Assembly (NCBI GenBank): GCA_963693365.1
Contig: CAVNZM010000012.1
Coordinates: 1,302,001-1,366,000 of the forward strand
DNA from: Amoebidium appalachense
Taxonomy: Eukaryota > Ichthyosporea
Length of the DNA stretch: 64,000 bases
Direction of reading: 5' to 3'
This document shows, one piece after another, positions 1 through 15,638 of this stretch (position 1 is the first letter of the stretch; each line of letters begins with the position of its first letter). Under the pieces are notes generated by a model. The model was not told where the DNA came from and searched no databases. It saw only the letters and a list, made by a program, of their open reading frames with translations. Position numbers and translations under genes: made by a program.

Positions 1-158
1 ACAGAGGACACAAGCGCAATGGGCAAGTGCAAGGGACAATGTGCGTGTGTGTGTGTGTGTGTGCATAGACACGAAGTTCCAGATGTCAAAGAGTGTTTCA
101 GTAAACTGTGTGTGCATGCAGAAAAATGCCAGTTTGTTATATGTGTGTGCATGTGTGT

Positions 159-202
<44 letters not shown>

Positions 203-674
203 CTATGTGTGTGTGTGTGTAATGTCTGTGTGTGTGTGTGTAGGAGTCAACCAAGAGCTAGTGTTTACGTGTGAGTGTGTGCTATCGCGTGTGCGTGTAA
301 GGAGGGATGTGTTTTGCTTGTGCATGCGTGTGTTTATGTGTGAGTGTGAATGTGCTTGCGTGTGCACGGAACTTGCAGGCAAGGGTATACTAGTGTACTT
401 GTGCTGCTGCGTGTGTTTGTGTATGCTGATTTGTGCTTGCTCCTATGGGATCGTAACTGTGCACAAATGTATGTTTACCAAGTGAAAAGATGCAAAGTTG
501 TTAAAAGACACATGGGTGAATGCGGTTCATGCGTGCACCCTAAGTAAGAAGAAAAGGCAAGGTAGAAATTGTGAGTAAAGCACGTTGCCGGCGGCAGTGC
601 CTCGAGCAGTTGTGTTTAGCCGGTGCTACTAATGCAGTTGTTTCAACCCACAAAAACACAAAAATGAGACCGAC
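1..674. repeat. (GT)n-rich stretch left of the first PPAT exon
   Basis: Imperfect (GT)n runs fill about 43-62, 143-240 and scattered blocks to 430. If the exon at 675-770 is correct this is the first intron of the purF-type gene on the minus strand. I looked on the minus strand for the expected continuation of the glutaminase domain (a DAAG-type motif right after the HRGQ motif) and did not find it, so the next exon lies beyond the left edge. Confidence 0.6.
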
Positions 675-770
675 CTGTCCACGATGTTGTAGAATGTTGA
701 GTGCCTCGTAGAGATAGGAGTTTGCTGACTCCTTCTCCGTGTTGAGAAGAAGTGCTACAATGCCACACAT
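675..770 (-). CDS. PPAT: Amidophosphoribosyltransferase, first coding exon (partial gene)
   Basis: The ATG at 770 opens 32 codons beginning MCGIVALLL and ending NILQHRGQ, followed by a 5' splice site (gtcggt) at 674-669. Cys2 directly after the initiator Met is the nucleophile of class II (Ntn-type) glutamine amidotransferases. The LQHRGQ end matches the PurF/ADE4/PPAT family; GFAT proteins have an EYRGYDSA-type sequence here, which is why GFAT is not preferred. The enzyme makes 5-phosphoribosylamine from PRPP and glutamine, the first committed step of purine synthesis, in the cytosol. Only this exon is in the window. The start is supported by the invariant MCGI amino terminus. A consensus-like TATAAAAGG at 826-834 lies on the opposite strand, so it is not obviously this gene's promoter. 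Confidence 0.8.
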
Positions 771-2256
771 CTTTATTCGCTAGCTTAACCTGTGAAAGGT
801 GGCCCCTCAGTATGTGCACAGGCGTATAAAAGGGGCCCATAAATAGCCGAGAACAAGTTCGTCCAGGAATAAAGCTTATGCGTATCTAGGGAACAAAAGA
901 AAACACAGGTTCAGCTCGTCCAAAAAAATGGATTACACGTCGCCCCTTTGACAAAGCCGTGTTTATGCACTAGGTTGGAGGCCAGTTTCTGTGTCTGGTA
1001 AAATCTACGACAGAAACACCGAAAGGCATCTTATTCGCATACATCGCAACCACATTTCTGGTGTGTGCTTGAACCCATCTAACCGACGACAACATCACAA
1101 AGCTGACTTCACACTCACCTTTAGAGGTTATTGCAGCCACATAGATGTTCCCGACAACCGCGCCGTTAAGCTTTAACCTCTCTCCAAGAGAATCACTAGA
1201 GTATACCCGGTACACATATACTCTACACTTGTAAGCTATCAAAACATACACACGCACACACATAAACAAACACCAAAAAAGTGGTGAGACACAGCACCAG
1301 CACAGACAGAGGACACATGGGCAGATGGGCATGTGCAAGGAACAATGTATGACGTCATGAGTGCGCGCGTAGCCAATCATTGTGTCGCAAAATCATGCCA
1401 AAAATAATGATATTGTGCACGTGCACACGTCAATATTTATAAAACAATAAAAAAAGTAGGAATATAGATCTTTATCGGTGATATTGTAAGATGTGAGTGC
1501 AGTACATACAGTGACTGTGCAGTACATACAGTGACTGATGGAATGGCAGCTAGACGCACATACACACACCCACATACACATGCACACACACACACAGACA
1601 CACACACACAGACACACACACACACACAGCTCCTCCTCCTCCTGGGGAGGAGTGTATATTTTGCTTTGAAGAACATTGCAACGTTAACGCTGGTTAATCG
1701 GTTCAGCCTGTTTCAAAACCGAACATCGATCGTCTGCCCAGGGCTCTGGAAAACAGTTGTGTTACTACTGCTGAACATAGGTCTATGATGCAAACTGGAA
1801 ATTCAGAGTTTATTGCAGGTGTGGATGTCTGGGACCTTCACGATTCCATCACCTCGTAAAACCGGTACATCGTGATTGGAATTGTAAGCCTCCCGGAGTC
1901 TTTTCGTGGCCCTGTATGGCCGACGATGTTTGGCTCTGAAAAAGGTCGACCCGATGACCGGATACTGCGACGTGCTCTACGCATATCATTGAATCCTTCG
2001 AATAAACTGGCCCATAGCTATGAATGGGATGGCCTCCAACCGGCCATTTTTGTCAACGGTTACCTTCTGATGTAGCTCATACTTTTCAAGGCAACTCGAT
2101 CCATTACAATTTTATTGGCTGCTCTCTTTGCTATGTTCTGAGGTCGCTCTTTATTTTCACGACGACTGGATCCGTTAAATCCCAAGCTATAGAGATCCTT
2201 CTGATTGCGAGCCAGGATGTCAACCCCCAACTCGCACCAACTCCCCCACTCTCCCC

Positions 2257-2440
2257 CCCTTCCCCCCCCCCTCCCCCCCCCCCCCCCCCCCCACCGCCCC
2301 CCACCGTCCCCCCCCCCCCCCCCCCCCCTCCCCCCTTCCCCCGTTCCCCCCACAAGTTACTTCGACCCTCCCTCCGCCCCTTGGTCTCCCTCCCCCCCTT
2401 TCCCCCCCCTCCCCCCTTCCCCGTTTCAAAATCCGAGCTT
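2257..2440. repeat. Poly-C-rich tract
   Basis: A long C-rich stretch with isolated T, A and G interruptions. Proline-rich open frames on + and glycine-rich frames on - are translations of this tract. Confidence 0.9.
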
Positions 2441-3214
2441 CCTTAGACCCCCTATTTACGAACGGTAGTGTTGTATCACATCACCGTCTTATTATCGATG
2501 TGGACGTGGCTTGAAATGGACATATAAATGCATGCTAGGGGAGTGGGTCCGGGAACTTGCTACACTTCACATGATTATGCAAGCACATACTAAGATTAGT
2601 AAGTAACGCCCCTTTGTGCATATGCCTTAGTAGTATTTACAGTCTTACCAACAATATCCCTCCTGAATGCCCCTTTTTACCGAGTATCAACCCCCGAAAG
2701 CCTATTTTGCCAACTGTATGACCTCCCCCCCCCCCCCCCCATCAAGAAAAAAATAAAGAAAAAAAGAATTTGCCCCTACAACTGCCTCCACCTAAGTACG
2801 CTCGTGCTTGCCCGTGCACCGACTTCAAATGATATTTGGCAGAGTGCAGCACCCTGCTACTGCTGCCTCTGTGCCACCGTGAGTTCGAACTTTTCTAGGC
2901 TGATGCTGTAGGCGATGAATTTACGGCCTACCTAAACCAAGGATCCCCCCACACGCTCCCCTGTAACAAAAAACGCCTTAAAGATCTTGCCCAGGCACAA
3001 GCCGGCCGGTATGTGGGCATGCCCCTACTGCGGTCGTCACAGTCACTACCGGTAGCCGAACCAACGTTCGGGCCATGTTTGGGCCCGGGCCAATCAAATT
3101 GAATGATATGAATTGCTGCCATCATGATCAGTGCTTTTTTGTTTGCCCCCCCACCCCCTACCCCACCCCACCCCCCCTTCCCCAGCTGCGACATACGTCA
3201 TCATCGGATACACA

Positions 3215-3226
3215 CATACACACACG

Positions 3227-3284
<58 letters not shown>
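3215..3284. repeat. (CA)n microsatellite
   Basis: A CA dinucleotide run, nearly perfect after a few ACGC interruptions at its left end. Confidence 0.95.
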
Positions 3285-3286
<2 letters not shown>

Positions 3287-3429
3287 GAGGTTGCATGCCT
3301 GTACATGTCTACCCCCATTTCGGATGGTCATTTTGCAACAGGGAGAGAGGATCGATCACGCTGCAGCTGATCATACGAAGATTGTGGCAATCGACATGCC
3401 GAAATCTCGGAATAATGTTCTGTAGCTGA

Positions 3430-3440
3430 TAGACCCCCTC

Positions 3441-3473
<33 letters not shown>

Positions 3474-3571
3474 AAAAATATAAAAAAAATAAAATAAATG
3501 AATTGACATACGCAACCATCCCCGGTGCGCAGCGTGCTGTGACACCAACCTGTTACCGTCCTCCCCCTCCC

Positions 3572-3610
<39 letters not shown>

Positions 3611-3697
3611 CCTCCCCCCCTTTCCCCCTTCCCCTTTCCCACTCCCCCTTCCCTCCCCCTCCCCCCCCCCTCCCCCCCCCCCCCCCCCCCCCCCCCC
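3430..3697. repeat. Compound C / A / CT / C tract
   Basis: Poly-C (3430-3468) passes into an A-rich run; then come unique sequence, (CT)n at 3577-3607 and poly-C at about 3655-3697. Confidence 0.9.
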
Positions 3698-4490
3698 AAC
3701 CCCGTCCCGACTTGCAGAGTTACCCGCACCCATCTTTTACAACCCCTTTTTCACTGCAAGTGTATTCATGCATGTTGCCTACTGCCGGTGAACTACTGGC
3801 CCCACCACCAACGCCACTTTCACAACTTTAAGGACACATTGTCACAAACAGGTTGTTACACTGGCACACGTGTGCGGGCGCCCATACCCACCCACACACC
3901 CACACACACACCGTCACACACACACACGTGCGAGCCTGCGCCCTCACACACACTTACACGCGCGTGCGCACACAAACACACTTTAGCACGTACCCACACA
4001 CACGTGGCATGGTACCACACACACACCAACACGAGGTGCACACACGCCCCTGGCGCGCTCTCACATGCAGGTACCCTCACTCCTTGACTCAAATGGCAAA
4101 CACACACACATCCATAAGTGCCTTAACCACTGCATTTACACACCAAACAGAGAGACTGTCACTGGAGAAAGACAGAAACTCGCATGTTCATCCACGCACG
4201 CCCGCACGCAAGCACGCAGCCACCCAGGCCACGCAAGCACACACACACAAGCATGCACGCACACACACACACAATCACCACAAGCTGGGAGACTGCGACA
4301 CACTGGCAGCCACACACACACACATTCAGACACACGGGTGGCAAAAGGCAAACATACACACTAATGATCACGGCCCGCCACGCTAACTGAAGACTCTGAG
4401 ACTCTGCTCAAGGTGTACACACATGTACATGCGGCCGCACAAACACACACACACACTGTCTCCCTCTTTTTGTCTCTCACTCCCCCTCTC

Positions 4491-4530
<40 letters not shown>

Positions 4531-5742
4531 ACCCACCCACCCACCCCCCCACCCCCTTCCCCCCCGGTTTGTGGCCCCAGCCCCCTTCTTTATCCCGCCT
4601 GTTGGTGGCGTGCAATGCACATTTTTCTCCCGCCATCGACTCTTTTACACACTGCCTCAAGCTAAACTTATTAGTCTTCATATTTATTTCAGTCCCCTCC
4701 CCCTAATCCCCTCCTCCCACCAGGTCCACACACACGAAATTACACTTGAAGCACACACAAACACCGCCACCCCCCTCCCCTCCTCTCCCCATCCCCCTGC
4801 CCCCAGGTCCCCCCTCCCCCGCCAGCTAACCCCCGGTTCTCCTCCTTCTCCCCCTGGCGGGCCACCTGCTTGTTATCCCTTGCTTGCTTTCCTCTTTTTC
4901 TCGCACCTCTGAGTTGCCAACCCCGTCTCCTGCGTAGCCCTTGCATTGCATCTGGCCCCCACACATCATTACTCCTTTACTCCCTATAGCTATCCCTATC
5001 CCCTCCTGCTTCATCCACAAAGCAGTGCCTCGACATTAGGGCCCTCAACCCCCCATGCATCTTCGCAGTGTGGCCCTTATCCACCCCCTGTTACCATCAT
5101 CCCCCCTCTCAGCCTGCTTGCCGCCGCTTCAGCCCTCCCTTAAACCCGGTCCGCTCAAGCGGCCTGGGCCACCCACCCACCCCTGTGTTATATTTAGCCA
5201 CCACATCTCCTCACCACATCCACACCTGCTTTCTAACCCCCCTCCCCCCCCCCCCCCCCCCGGCCGCCGCGCCTCCTCTCCCCTCCCCTCTTTTCTTTTG
5301 TTTTTTTTGACCTGTGCGCCCCCACTGTCCCGTGGGTTCCCAGAGTTAAACTTCGAACAAAACCAACACTTACCTTCCTAAACGTGTAAGCAGACACCGT
5401 GCCCAATATGATTGTATTGTTTACACACTCAAGACAAATGGCGCGAGGCGCAGATTCTGAGCTAATATTTAGAGGAGAAGGGGGGGGGGGAGTGGGGAGA
5501 GAACCCTAGCGGAAAGTGTGGTGGTGGAGCCTGGTCCATCTTAAAGGGTTTTGGTGGTGGTGGTGGGGGCGTGGAGGGTGGGGGGAGGGGGAGGGGGAGG
5601 AGGGAGGGAGGGGGGGGGGGGGTTTGGAGAAGAGGCCCATATCACAGCGCAGCAGCAGAGGACATAGCCTAGGAGAAGTGAAAGTACTCAGCTTAGTGTA
5701 TGTATACTGGTCTGGCAACATTCACTCGCACGCGTCGTATTG

Positions 5743-5776
<34 letters not shown>

Positions 5777-6085
5777 CTGGACGTTGAATATAATCTTATT
5801 ATTACAAGTTGTACACAGGGGGGGCCAGCCATTTAGCACTGCCACTCTTACTGTTCGGAGCATCAGCCTATGTACCCCTAGCTCGGCCTACTGGGGCCTG
5901 TATCATACTCAGTGCCATACTCTTTCTGTTGAAGTTGTCTTAACGTCCAAAAGTTACAAGTTCTGCCACATTAAACCAAACTTTACCAATGTCCGTAATT
6001 ATATAACTCCCAATGCCTTATTCAGCCATACACTCAATATGCGTTATTACTACTACCGCTTGCTTCGAGAATCTGCGCAGAGTTC

Positions 6086-7369
6086 CTACGGAATATTCAT
6101 AACCAGCTTCTTCCCCCCCACCTTCCCGCTTGCCAACAAATCCAACCCATTGGCAATAGCCCCCAATCCCCCCTCAAGCAGATCCACTTCATTCAGCCGT
6201 AGTTTTCCGTCCGCCACAAGTGCCCCCAATTCGGAGACATCTTGCTCCAGCACACCTCTCACCGCAGGAACGTCAAACCCGTAGCCCAGGTTTACCATTC
6301 CTCCACGCACATTTTCTGGAAGGTTTTCCGGGACACCCCCTGACCCAGCGATGAACACTTCTGCTCCGGGTGCTGTTGCCTCGAGCGCCTTTGCTGCCGT
6401 TGCAGGGCCGACCGTGTCATAGACATAGCGCAGCTGCCCACCCGTCACCTTCTTGATCTGCTCAACAGTGTCGCTGTCGCGGTAGTCGACCACCGCCGTT
6501 GCGCCGAGAGACTTCAGCCACTGTTCGTTCTTTTTGCTGGCAGCAGCAACCACCTTGTATCCGCTCAGGCGCGCCAGTTGGACCGCCTGGCTACCAACCG
6601 ACCCACTCCCTCCCCATACCAAAACCCACTCGCCAGTGGTTGAAGGGTTTGAAGGCCGTGCCAGCTTCAAAATGTTGTACAGACCGAGGGAGGCAGTGAG
6701 GGTTGAGACACCCACGGTTGACAACTGTTCTGTGGTGATGGCGGGGGGCTTTTTCCAGGCCATTTTCTCGGGGATGACACAGTATTGCGCGAATGTCCCG
6801 CGTCCAGGGCGCCCTAGACCTGGGTACCCAGCGACTACGTCGCCAACTTTGAACTCTGTTACGTCACTGCCGACAGCCTCGACGACGCCAGCCATGTCGC
6901 AGCCGAGTGCGATGGGGTAGGAGGGGATGAACAAGCCATACTGGGCCATTTTGTAATCCACCGGATTAAGTGCAGTGTACTGGGGAGCACAGGTACACGT
7001 CGTTAGTTTTCGTACTTTTAAAAAGTACTCCCTCAGCACTGCAAATATTCAGCACAGGACATGTGAGCTCCCTCAAGGGGGTAACTTTGTAATTGTACTT
7101 CTTACAACTTTCTAACGGTGTAACTTGAGCGGAGGCATACACTTGCAAGAAGCAATTCAGTCGGCTGGCAGACAAACAGAAAAATACACTCCCCGTTAGT
7201 AAACGCCATGGCGTGCAAAGCGACCGCAGCGCAGCAGAACTTATGATGTAATGTAATTTACCTGAATTCGCACCAGAAGTTCATTCACAGCAGGGGCGGG
7301 CTTCTCAGTCGTGCCCACAACGAAGTCTTCGGATATGCGGCCCGGCTTGGTCAACAGCAGCGCCTCCAT
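6086..7369 (-). CDS. MDR-family oxidoreductase (quinone oxidoreductase / enoyl reductase-like), two exons
   Basis: Exon 1 is 7369-7262 (36 codons, MEALLLTKPGRISED to LLVRIQ) and exon 2 is 6979-6086, joined in phase 0 across a 282 nt GT-AG intron to give 333 residues. The protein has the GroES-like amino-terminal domain (TALNPVDYKMAQYG, then GCDMAGVVEAVGSDV and FKVGDVVAGY) and a Rossmann NAD(P)-binding domain with the glycine-rich VLVWGGSGSVGSQAVQLAR. The catalytic-zinc ligands of classical alcohol dehydrogenases are absent (GCDMAG where a GHE motif would be). That fits the zinc-independent quinone-oxidoreductase / trans-enoyl-reductase branch, which reduces a conjugated C=C or quinone with NADPH. 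Substrate cannot be told from sequence. No targeting signal is evident, so cytosol is likely. Length is normal for the family and the frame is intact. Its neighbours are unrelated. Confidence 0.88.
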
Positions 7370-7981
7370 AGTGCACTTTGCAGCAGGTTACCGCGCGTAG
7401 AAGGGCGGAGAGAGAGAAAATGTTTCTTGTGGAAAATTGAGTGTTTGTGAGAGCTGATTCTCAGCTGAAGCTCTTTTTTTACGGAATGAAGGCTTAGGGG
7501 AAAAAATGGGCCGATTTCTATCGAATTTTATTGGCACACGAATGAGGATTGAGAAGACGGTCTCCCAAACCTCCAGATGAATAAAATCAATTCTTAAAAA
7601 TTTAAATTCCCATGATGGCATCATAATGAGAAGTTGCAGTTGCAAGGCTTTCGGCAGCATTTTTCGATTTTCAACCATGTGAAGCCGAGATAAAAGATCC
7701 AATACATACATTAATGTTGCTTTATTTTGTTTTTCAATTAATGTAAATTAGCAAACAAGTTACACAACTATTACAACCCGGGCCCTATTTCTAAGAGCCC
7801 CCAAAGCGTTAGGTGTTGGGTGGCTCATGTTTTACACTTCTCCCCAGCCTCACTCTGTTGTTTTATTAACCCGGATAGTCGATTTTCCAGGTTACAAGGA
7901 TTTTTATTGGCACAGACATATGACTTCATACTGTCTTATACATACATGATGCAAGACATATATTTACAACCAATAGATTAT

Positions 7982-8135
7982 TATTTTATGATTTCGGTAG
8001 TCATCTACGACTACAAACATCGCACAACGACATACAAATGAAAACTTGAAGGATCCCAAAATTCCTTCAAGTTTTCATTTGTATGTCGTTTGTGCGATGT
8101 TTGTAGTAGTAGATGACTACCGAAATCATAAAATA
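7982..8135. repeat. Near-perfect inverted repeat (foldback), about 72 bp arms
   Basis: Left arm 7982-8053 and right arm 8063-8135 are reverse complements apart from a short mismatch cluster and a 1 nt indel, with a 9 nt spacer (8054-8062). Weaker complementarity continues a few bases outward. No open frame or known family was recognised. Confidence 0.9.
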
Positions 8136-8796
8136 TTGCTGAATAATCTTCGTGATTCGCAGAGGATTTACGGAATCCATATAAGGTAAGTGACGACCTA
8201 TAACATTGTTCATTGGTCATTTCGATTTCTTCATTTTGCCTTTAAGGCTTCGACTACCGTGAATCTTGAAGGGTGGCGTAAGGGTATATAACACGTTTTT
8301 TATCACTATTTTACATGGACGAGTTTATTCAACAAATAATCTGGTGTTGTAAGAAAACTCCTTGCCAAATTCCAAGTCCTTGGTCAGGCCGGGGTTTCCA
8401 AAGTGGCCACTGGCACGTGAGAATTCGAAATTTAAAGGTCTCCGGTGCACGTGACGTGAGCCGATCGGAGTCCACAACACGGCCACAACTCTGAAAGAGA
8501 GCCACAAATTTAGCGATATCATCCGTTTCAACTTTTTTTGGCTCTCCAGATTCATGGCGTTCTTGAGTGTGTTTTCTCGTGATCCTCGTGGACTAAGGTG
8601 CATATAAAGCGTGAAAAAAAAAGAGGGAAATAAATAAAGGAACTATCTCTACTTCCCAACGGATACACTTATACGTGACTTTGAAAAGATGTCCCTAGGG
8701 CCGGGCTGGTGACCAAACTATTTTTAGGTTGTTTTTTTGGCTCCGTTTCCTGGGCCAATGGTAAAAGGGCGCCGCACTACTGTACCTGACGACCAG

Positions 8797-8850
8797 CCAA
8801 TCAAATCTAAATGATATCATGCCAAGTTAGGCCATCAAAAAGTATAAATT
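8797..8850 (+). promoter_or_regulatory. Candidate CCAAT box and TATA box upstream of the DJ-1 gene
   Basis: CCAAT at 8797-8801 and TATAAATT at 8843-8850 lie in order on the + strand, about 115 nt before the candidate ATG at 8965. The spacing suits an RNA polymerase II promoter. This is motif evidence only. Confidence 0.4.
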
Positions 8851-8964
8851 GGCCAGTCGGGTTTCCTTCGGCCAGAGATTTTGAAGGCTACAATCACAGT
8901 ACGGTGTCCGCCTGTCCGCCGAAGCAATACTGGCAGTGATCTCGGTCCGCCTCGGTCCGCCACG

Positions 8965-12697
<3,733 letters not shown>

Positions 12698-13735
12698 CTA
12701 AGTGTGTCATTAAGGGCTCGTCTTGAGGCCTGTCCCTGTGGTTTTTTGGCTCGATAAGATTGAAGCCTTGTACCGTGTCACAGTGCTCAAAATGCACCTA
12801 TAAAACTATGAAGAGTACAACAGCAGCGATGTGAAGGAAGAATGAAGCACTGAAGCTTGCCAATATTGGCCAATTCCAAATTTAACCTTCTAAGGAAAAT
12901 TCGTCCTACTGGGCATGCCTGCATATATTTGTTCGAGGGTCGAGTGCAATGTGTGTGTAGTGGTCTCTGTACATTTCTGAGGTTTCAGTTACGTCATTCG
13001 TTATATGTACTACGGTGTTGTCATACTAAAGTGCACTTATAATGTATCAACAAGTTAACAAACCGAATGCCTAAGTTCATCATACAGTAACTATATGAGT
13101 TGCCAAACTCGCGTTAATTCACATGATTTCTCGCTCAGTACGCGTACAAGTATGCAATGCATACTACTAATGAGTCAACTCGTTGATAAAACATCCAGCC
13201 AAAAGCAAAATGGCTGTACACATTCCAAGAAACATTGCACCGTCTTTTAAGCTGGCCAATAGCTATAGGCTAAGGTGACCACGGTATCATGAGGTCACAC
13301 ACTCTCCCTGCCCGGGGTGAGTTGAGTCCCGCAGGGGCGGGGGGGGGGGGGGGGGGGGGGGGGGAGCAAGCGTGTGCATGTGTGTATGCGGGTGCATCAC
13401 AGTGTCTAGGGCACGTGTGCGCTAATGTGTGCAACGGTATGTGTACACCACAGGTCATTGCTGCAATAATCAGTGCCTAAGGCACCATGATGGCAGCGCC
13501 TATAACTCGGAAGGACTATTGGTGCGTCTATTTCTCCGGTGACTTCACAATAGGTTGTTTTTGATGGCGCCTGTGGCAGACTGAGTATCTGTTACTAACC
13601 ATGTTTGATTATTGGGTCTATGGCCCCGCACATGTGAGTTAAAACTTTGAGTGTTGCAGTGTGTCAGGGCATGCTTGCGCGCGCACACATGGCCCAGTGT
13701 GTAGGTGCATGCATGTACACCTCTCCCTCTCTCAT

Positions 13736-13737
<2 letters not shown>

Positions 13738-13769
<32 letters not shown>

Positions 13770-13974
13770 CCCTCTTTATCTCTCTCTCTCATGATCATGC
13801 TCTCTCTCGCTCTCTCTCCCTCTCTCTCTCTCCCTCTCTCCCTCTCTCTCCCCCTCCCTCCGGCCCCTCCCCCCTCTCTCTCTGTCGCGCGCGCTCTCTC
13901 GCCTAGAGTCTTTCCCCCCCCCCCCCCCCCCCCTCCCCCCGGGGGCCCCTCCTTATCTCACCTATCTCTCACTT

Positions 13975-14019
<45 letters not shown>
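13738..14019. repeat. Compound C / CT / C / CT / GT tract
   Basis: Poly-C, then (CT)n with interruptions, a second poly-C at about 13914-13932, (CT)n and finally (GT)n. Confidence 0.9.
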
Positions 14020-14020
<1 letters not shown>

Positions 14021-14326
14021 GCGTGTTTTGTGCATATGTGTGTGTGTGCTTGTGTTTGTACGCCTAAACATCCAACAGGTTTACCTAAACATGTTAATGT
14101 TTCACAAAAAAAAACAGTGCTATTTATTGGGATTTCAAACTAGTACTACCTTACTATCATTGACCTAGGGCCTGTACACACAACTTTTAGGTAGAGTGAA
14201 ACTGCTCAGTGCCGGTAGACGATCAGTGGGTCACGTATCTTAAGGGATTTTTAAATTCGAAAAGGGGGGGGGTGGGGAGTAGCGATAATTGACGTCCCCC
14301 CTGGTGGTAGCCCCCTCCCCCCCACT

Positions 14327-14329
<3 letters not shown>

Positions 14330-14366
<37 letters not shown>

Positions 14367-14734
14367 CCCACCCTCCCCACCCACCCACCCCCTCCGGGTT
14401 GGGGAGCAGTAAATATCAAATTCGTCCCCCCTGGCGGTACCCCCCTTCCCCTCCCCCCCCTCTAAGGTAGCCGCAGGGGTGGGTGGGTCTCCCCCCCCCC
14501 AGGGGGGGGGAGGCGAGTGGGGTTGTGGGTCCTCCTCCTCCTCCCCCCCCCCCCCCCCCCCCCCCTCCCCCCCCTCTCCCCCGTCCCCCGCATGCGCATC
14601 ATCATGGTATTTTAGAGTCTCTTTTCCACCCACCAAAGGTAACCGTTATATTCCTTCCTTTTTTTTTTTCTTTTTTTTTTTCCCTTTCTAATTTTTGGCG
14701 CATTTGCCTCCGTTTTTGCCACTGACACATATAT

Positions 14735-14771
<37 letters not shown>

Positions 14772-14837
14772 ACATACACAGTGACACACGCTCACACACA
14801 CACACACACACCACACACGCACACATACACACACCGT

Positions 14838-14898
<61 letters not shown>

Positions 14899-15142
14899 CC
14901 CACCCGTTCGTGCCAAACGGGGGGGGGGGGGGGGGGGGGGAGGGGGAGGGGGGGGGGGGGGGGGAGGGGGACTGACCGTACGGCATATATATAGCCTGAG
15001 ACTCATATGGTGATAAAGGAATCCTAGGCCGATTAGTTAGCCTCAATGTTAACGTGGTATGTAAACCGCTGCTGATTATTACTATTATGTGATCAGGTTT
15101 TCTGATATAAATAACCACATGATGACAGCATATATATGGCAT

Positions 15143-15192
<50 letters not shown>

Positions 15193-15465
15193 CTACTCAC
15201 GTGGGTGGTGGGTCCCCCCCCCCCCCCCCCCCCCTCCCCTTCCCCTGCTGGCCGGAGGGGTCACGGGGTGGGTCTCTCCCCCGGCCCTCACCCCCCTCCC
15301 TCCCCCCCCCCCCACCCCCCCCACCCCCCCCTCCGGGGGGTGAGGGGACCCACACATGTCCAAAGGGGGGTGTGGGTCCCGGCCCCCCCCCCCCCCCCCC
15401 CCCCCCCCCAAAGTTACTACTACCCCCCTCTCCGTTTCAAAATCAAGGTGTGTTTGTGTGTGTGA

Positions 15466-15532
<67 letters not shown>

Positions 15533-15591
15533 CGGTGTGACGTGTGTGTGTGTGTGTGTATGTCGGTGTGTGGGCGGGTGGGTGGGGGTGT

Positions 15592-15638
<47 letters not shown>
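14330..15638. repeat. Cluster of alternating poly-G and poly-C blocks with CA/GT
   Basis: At least six homopolymer blocks of 30-59 nt change strand polarity (G to C) within 1.3 kb. C-rich and G-rich neighbours are complementary and could fold back on each other. Confidence 0.85.

Larger units (their letters stand above)
771..6085. other. Repeat-rich intergenic region, no gene recognised
   Basis: This 5.3 kb holds (CA)n at 1558-1628 and 3215-3284, C-rich blocks at 2257-2440, 3430-3468, 3655-3697 and 4496-4532, (CT)n at 3577-3607, a degenerate CA/CACG region at 3860-4340, and poly-G at 5747-5776. Non-repetitive islands lie at about 780-1390, 1650-2230, 2450-3120 and 5830-6085. Their open frames (for example 1872-2075) show no recognisable domain, splice-flanked structure or motif. 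A 20 bp unit is tandemly duplicated at 1498-1538. Confidence 0.6.
7370..8964. other. Intergenic region between divergent MDR and DJ-1 genes
   Basis: This 1.6 kb is low in simple repeats compared with the rest of the window. It holds a large hairpin at 7982-8135 and a CCAAT/TATA pair near 8797-8850. Open frames at 7388-7711, 7820-8041 and 8325-8603 have no recognisable motif. I see no RNA gene. Confidence 0.5.

Noticed and set aside
675-770. Glucosamine-6-phosphate synthase (GFAT) as the identity of the MCGI exon
   Set aside because: The exon ends in LQHRGQ, typical of amidophosphoribosyltransferase; GFAT has an EYRGYDSA-type sequence and an MCGIFA/G start.
826-834. TATAAAAGG as promoter of the PPAT exon
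   Set aside because: It lies on the plus strand, opposite to the gene, and no plus-strand gene follows.
1872-2075. 67-codon frame as a small gene
   Set aside because: No homology, signal, splice-flanked exons or codon signature recognised; length is within chance for this composition.
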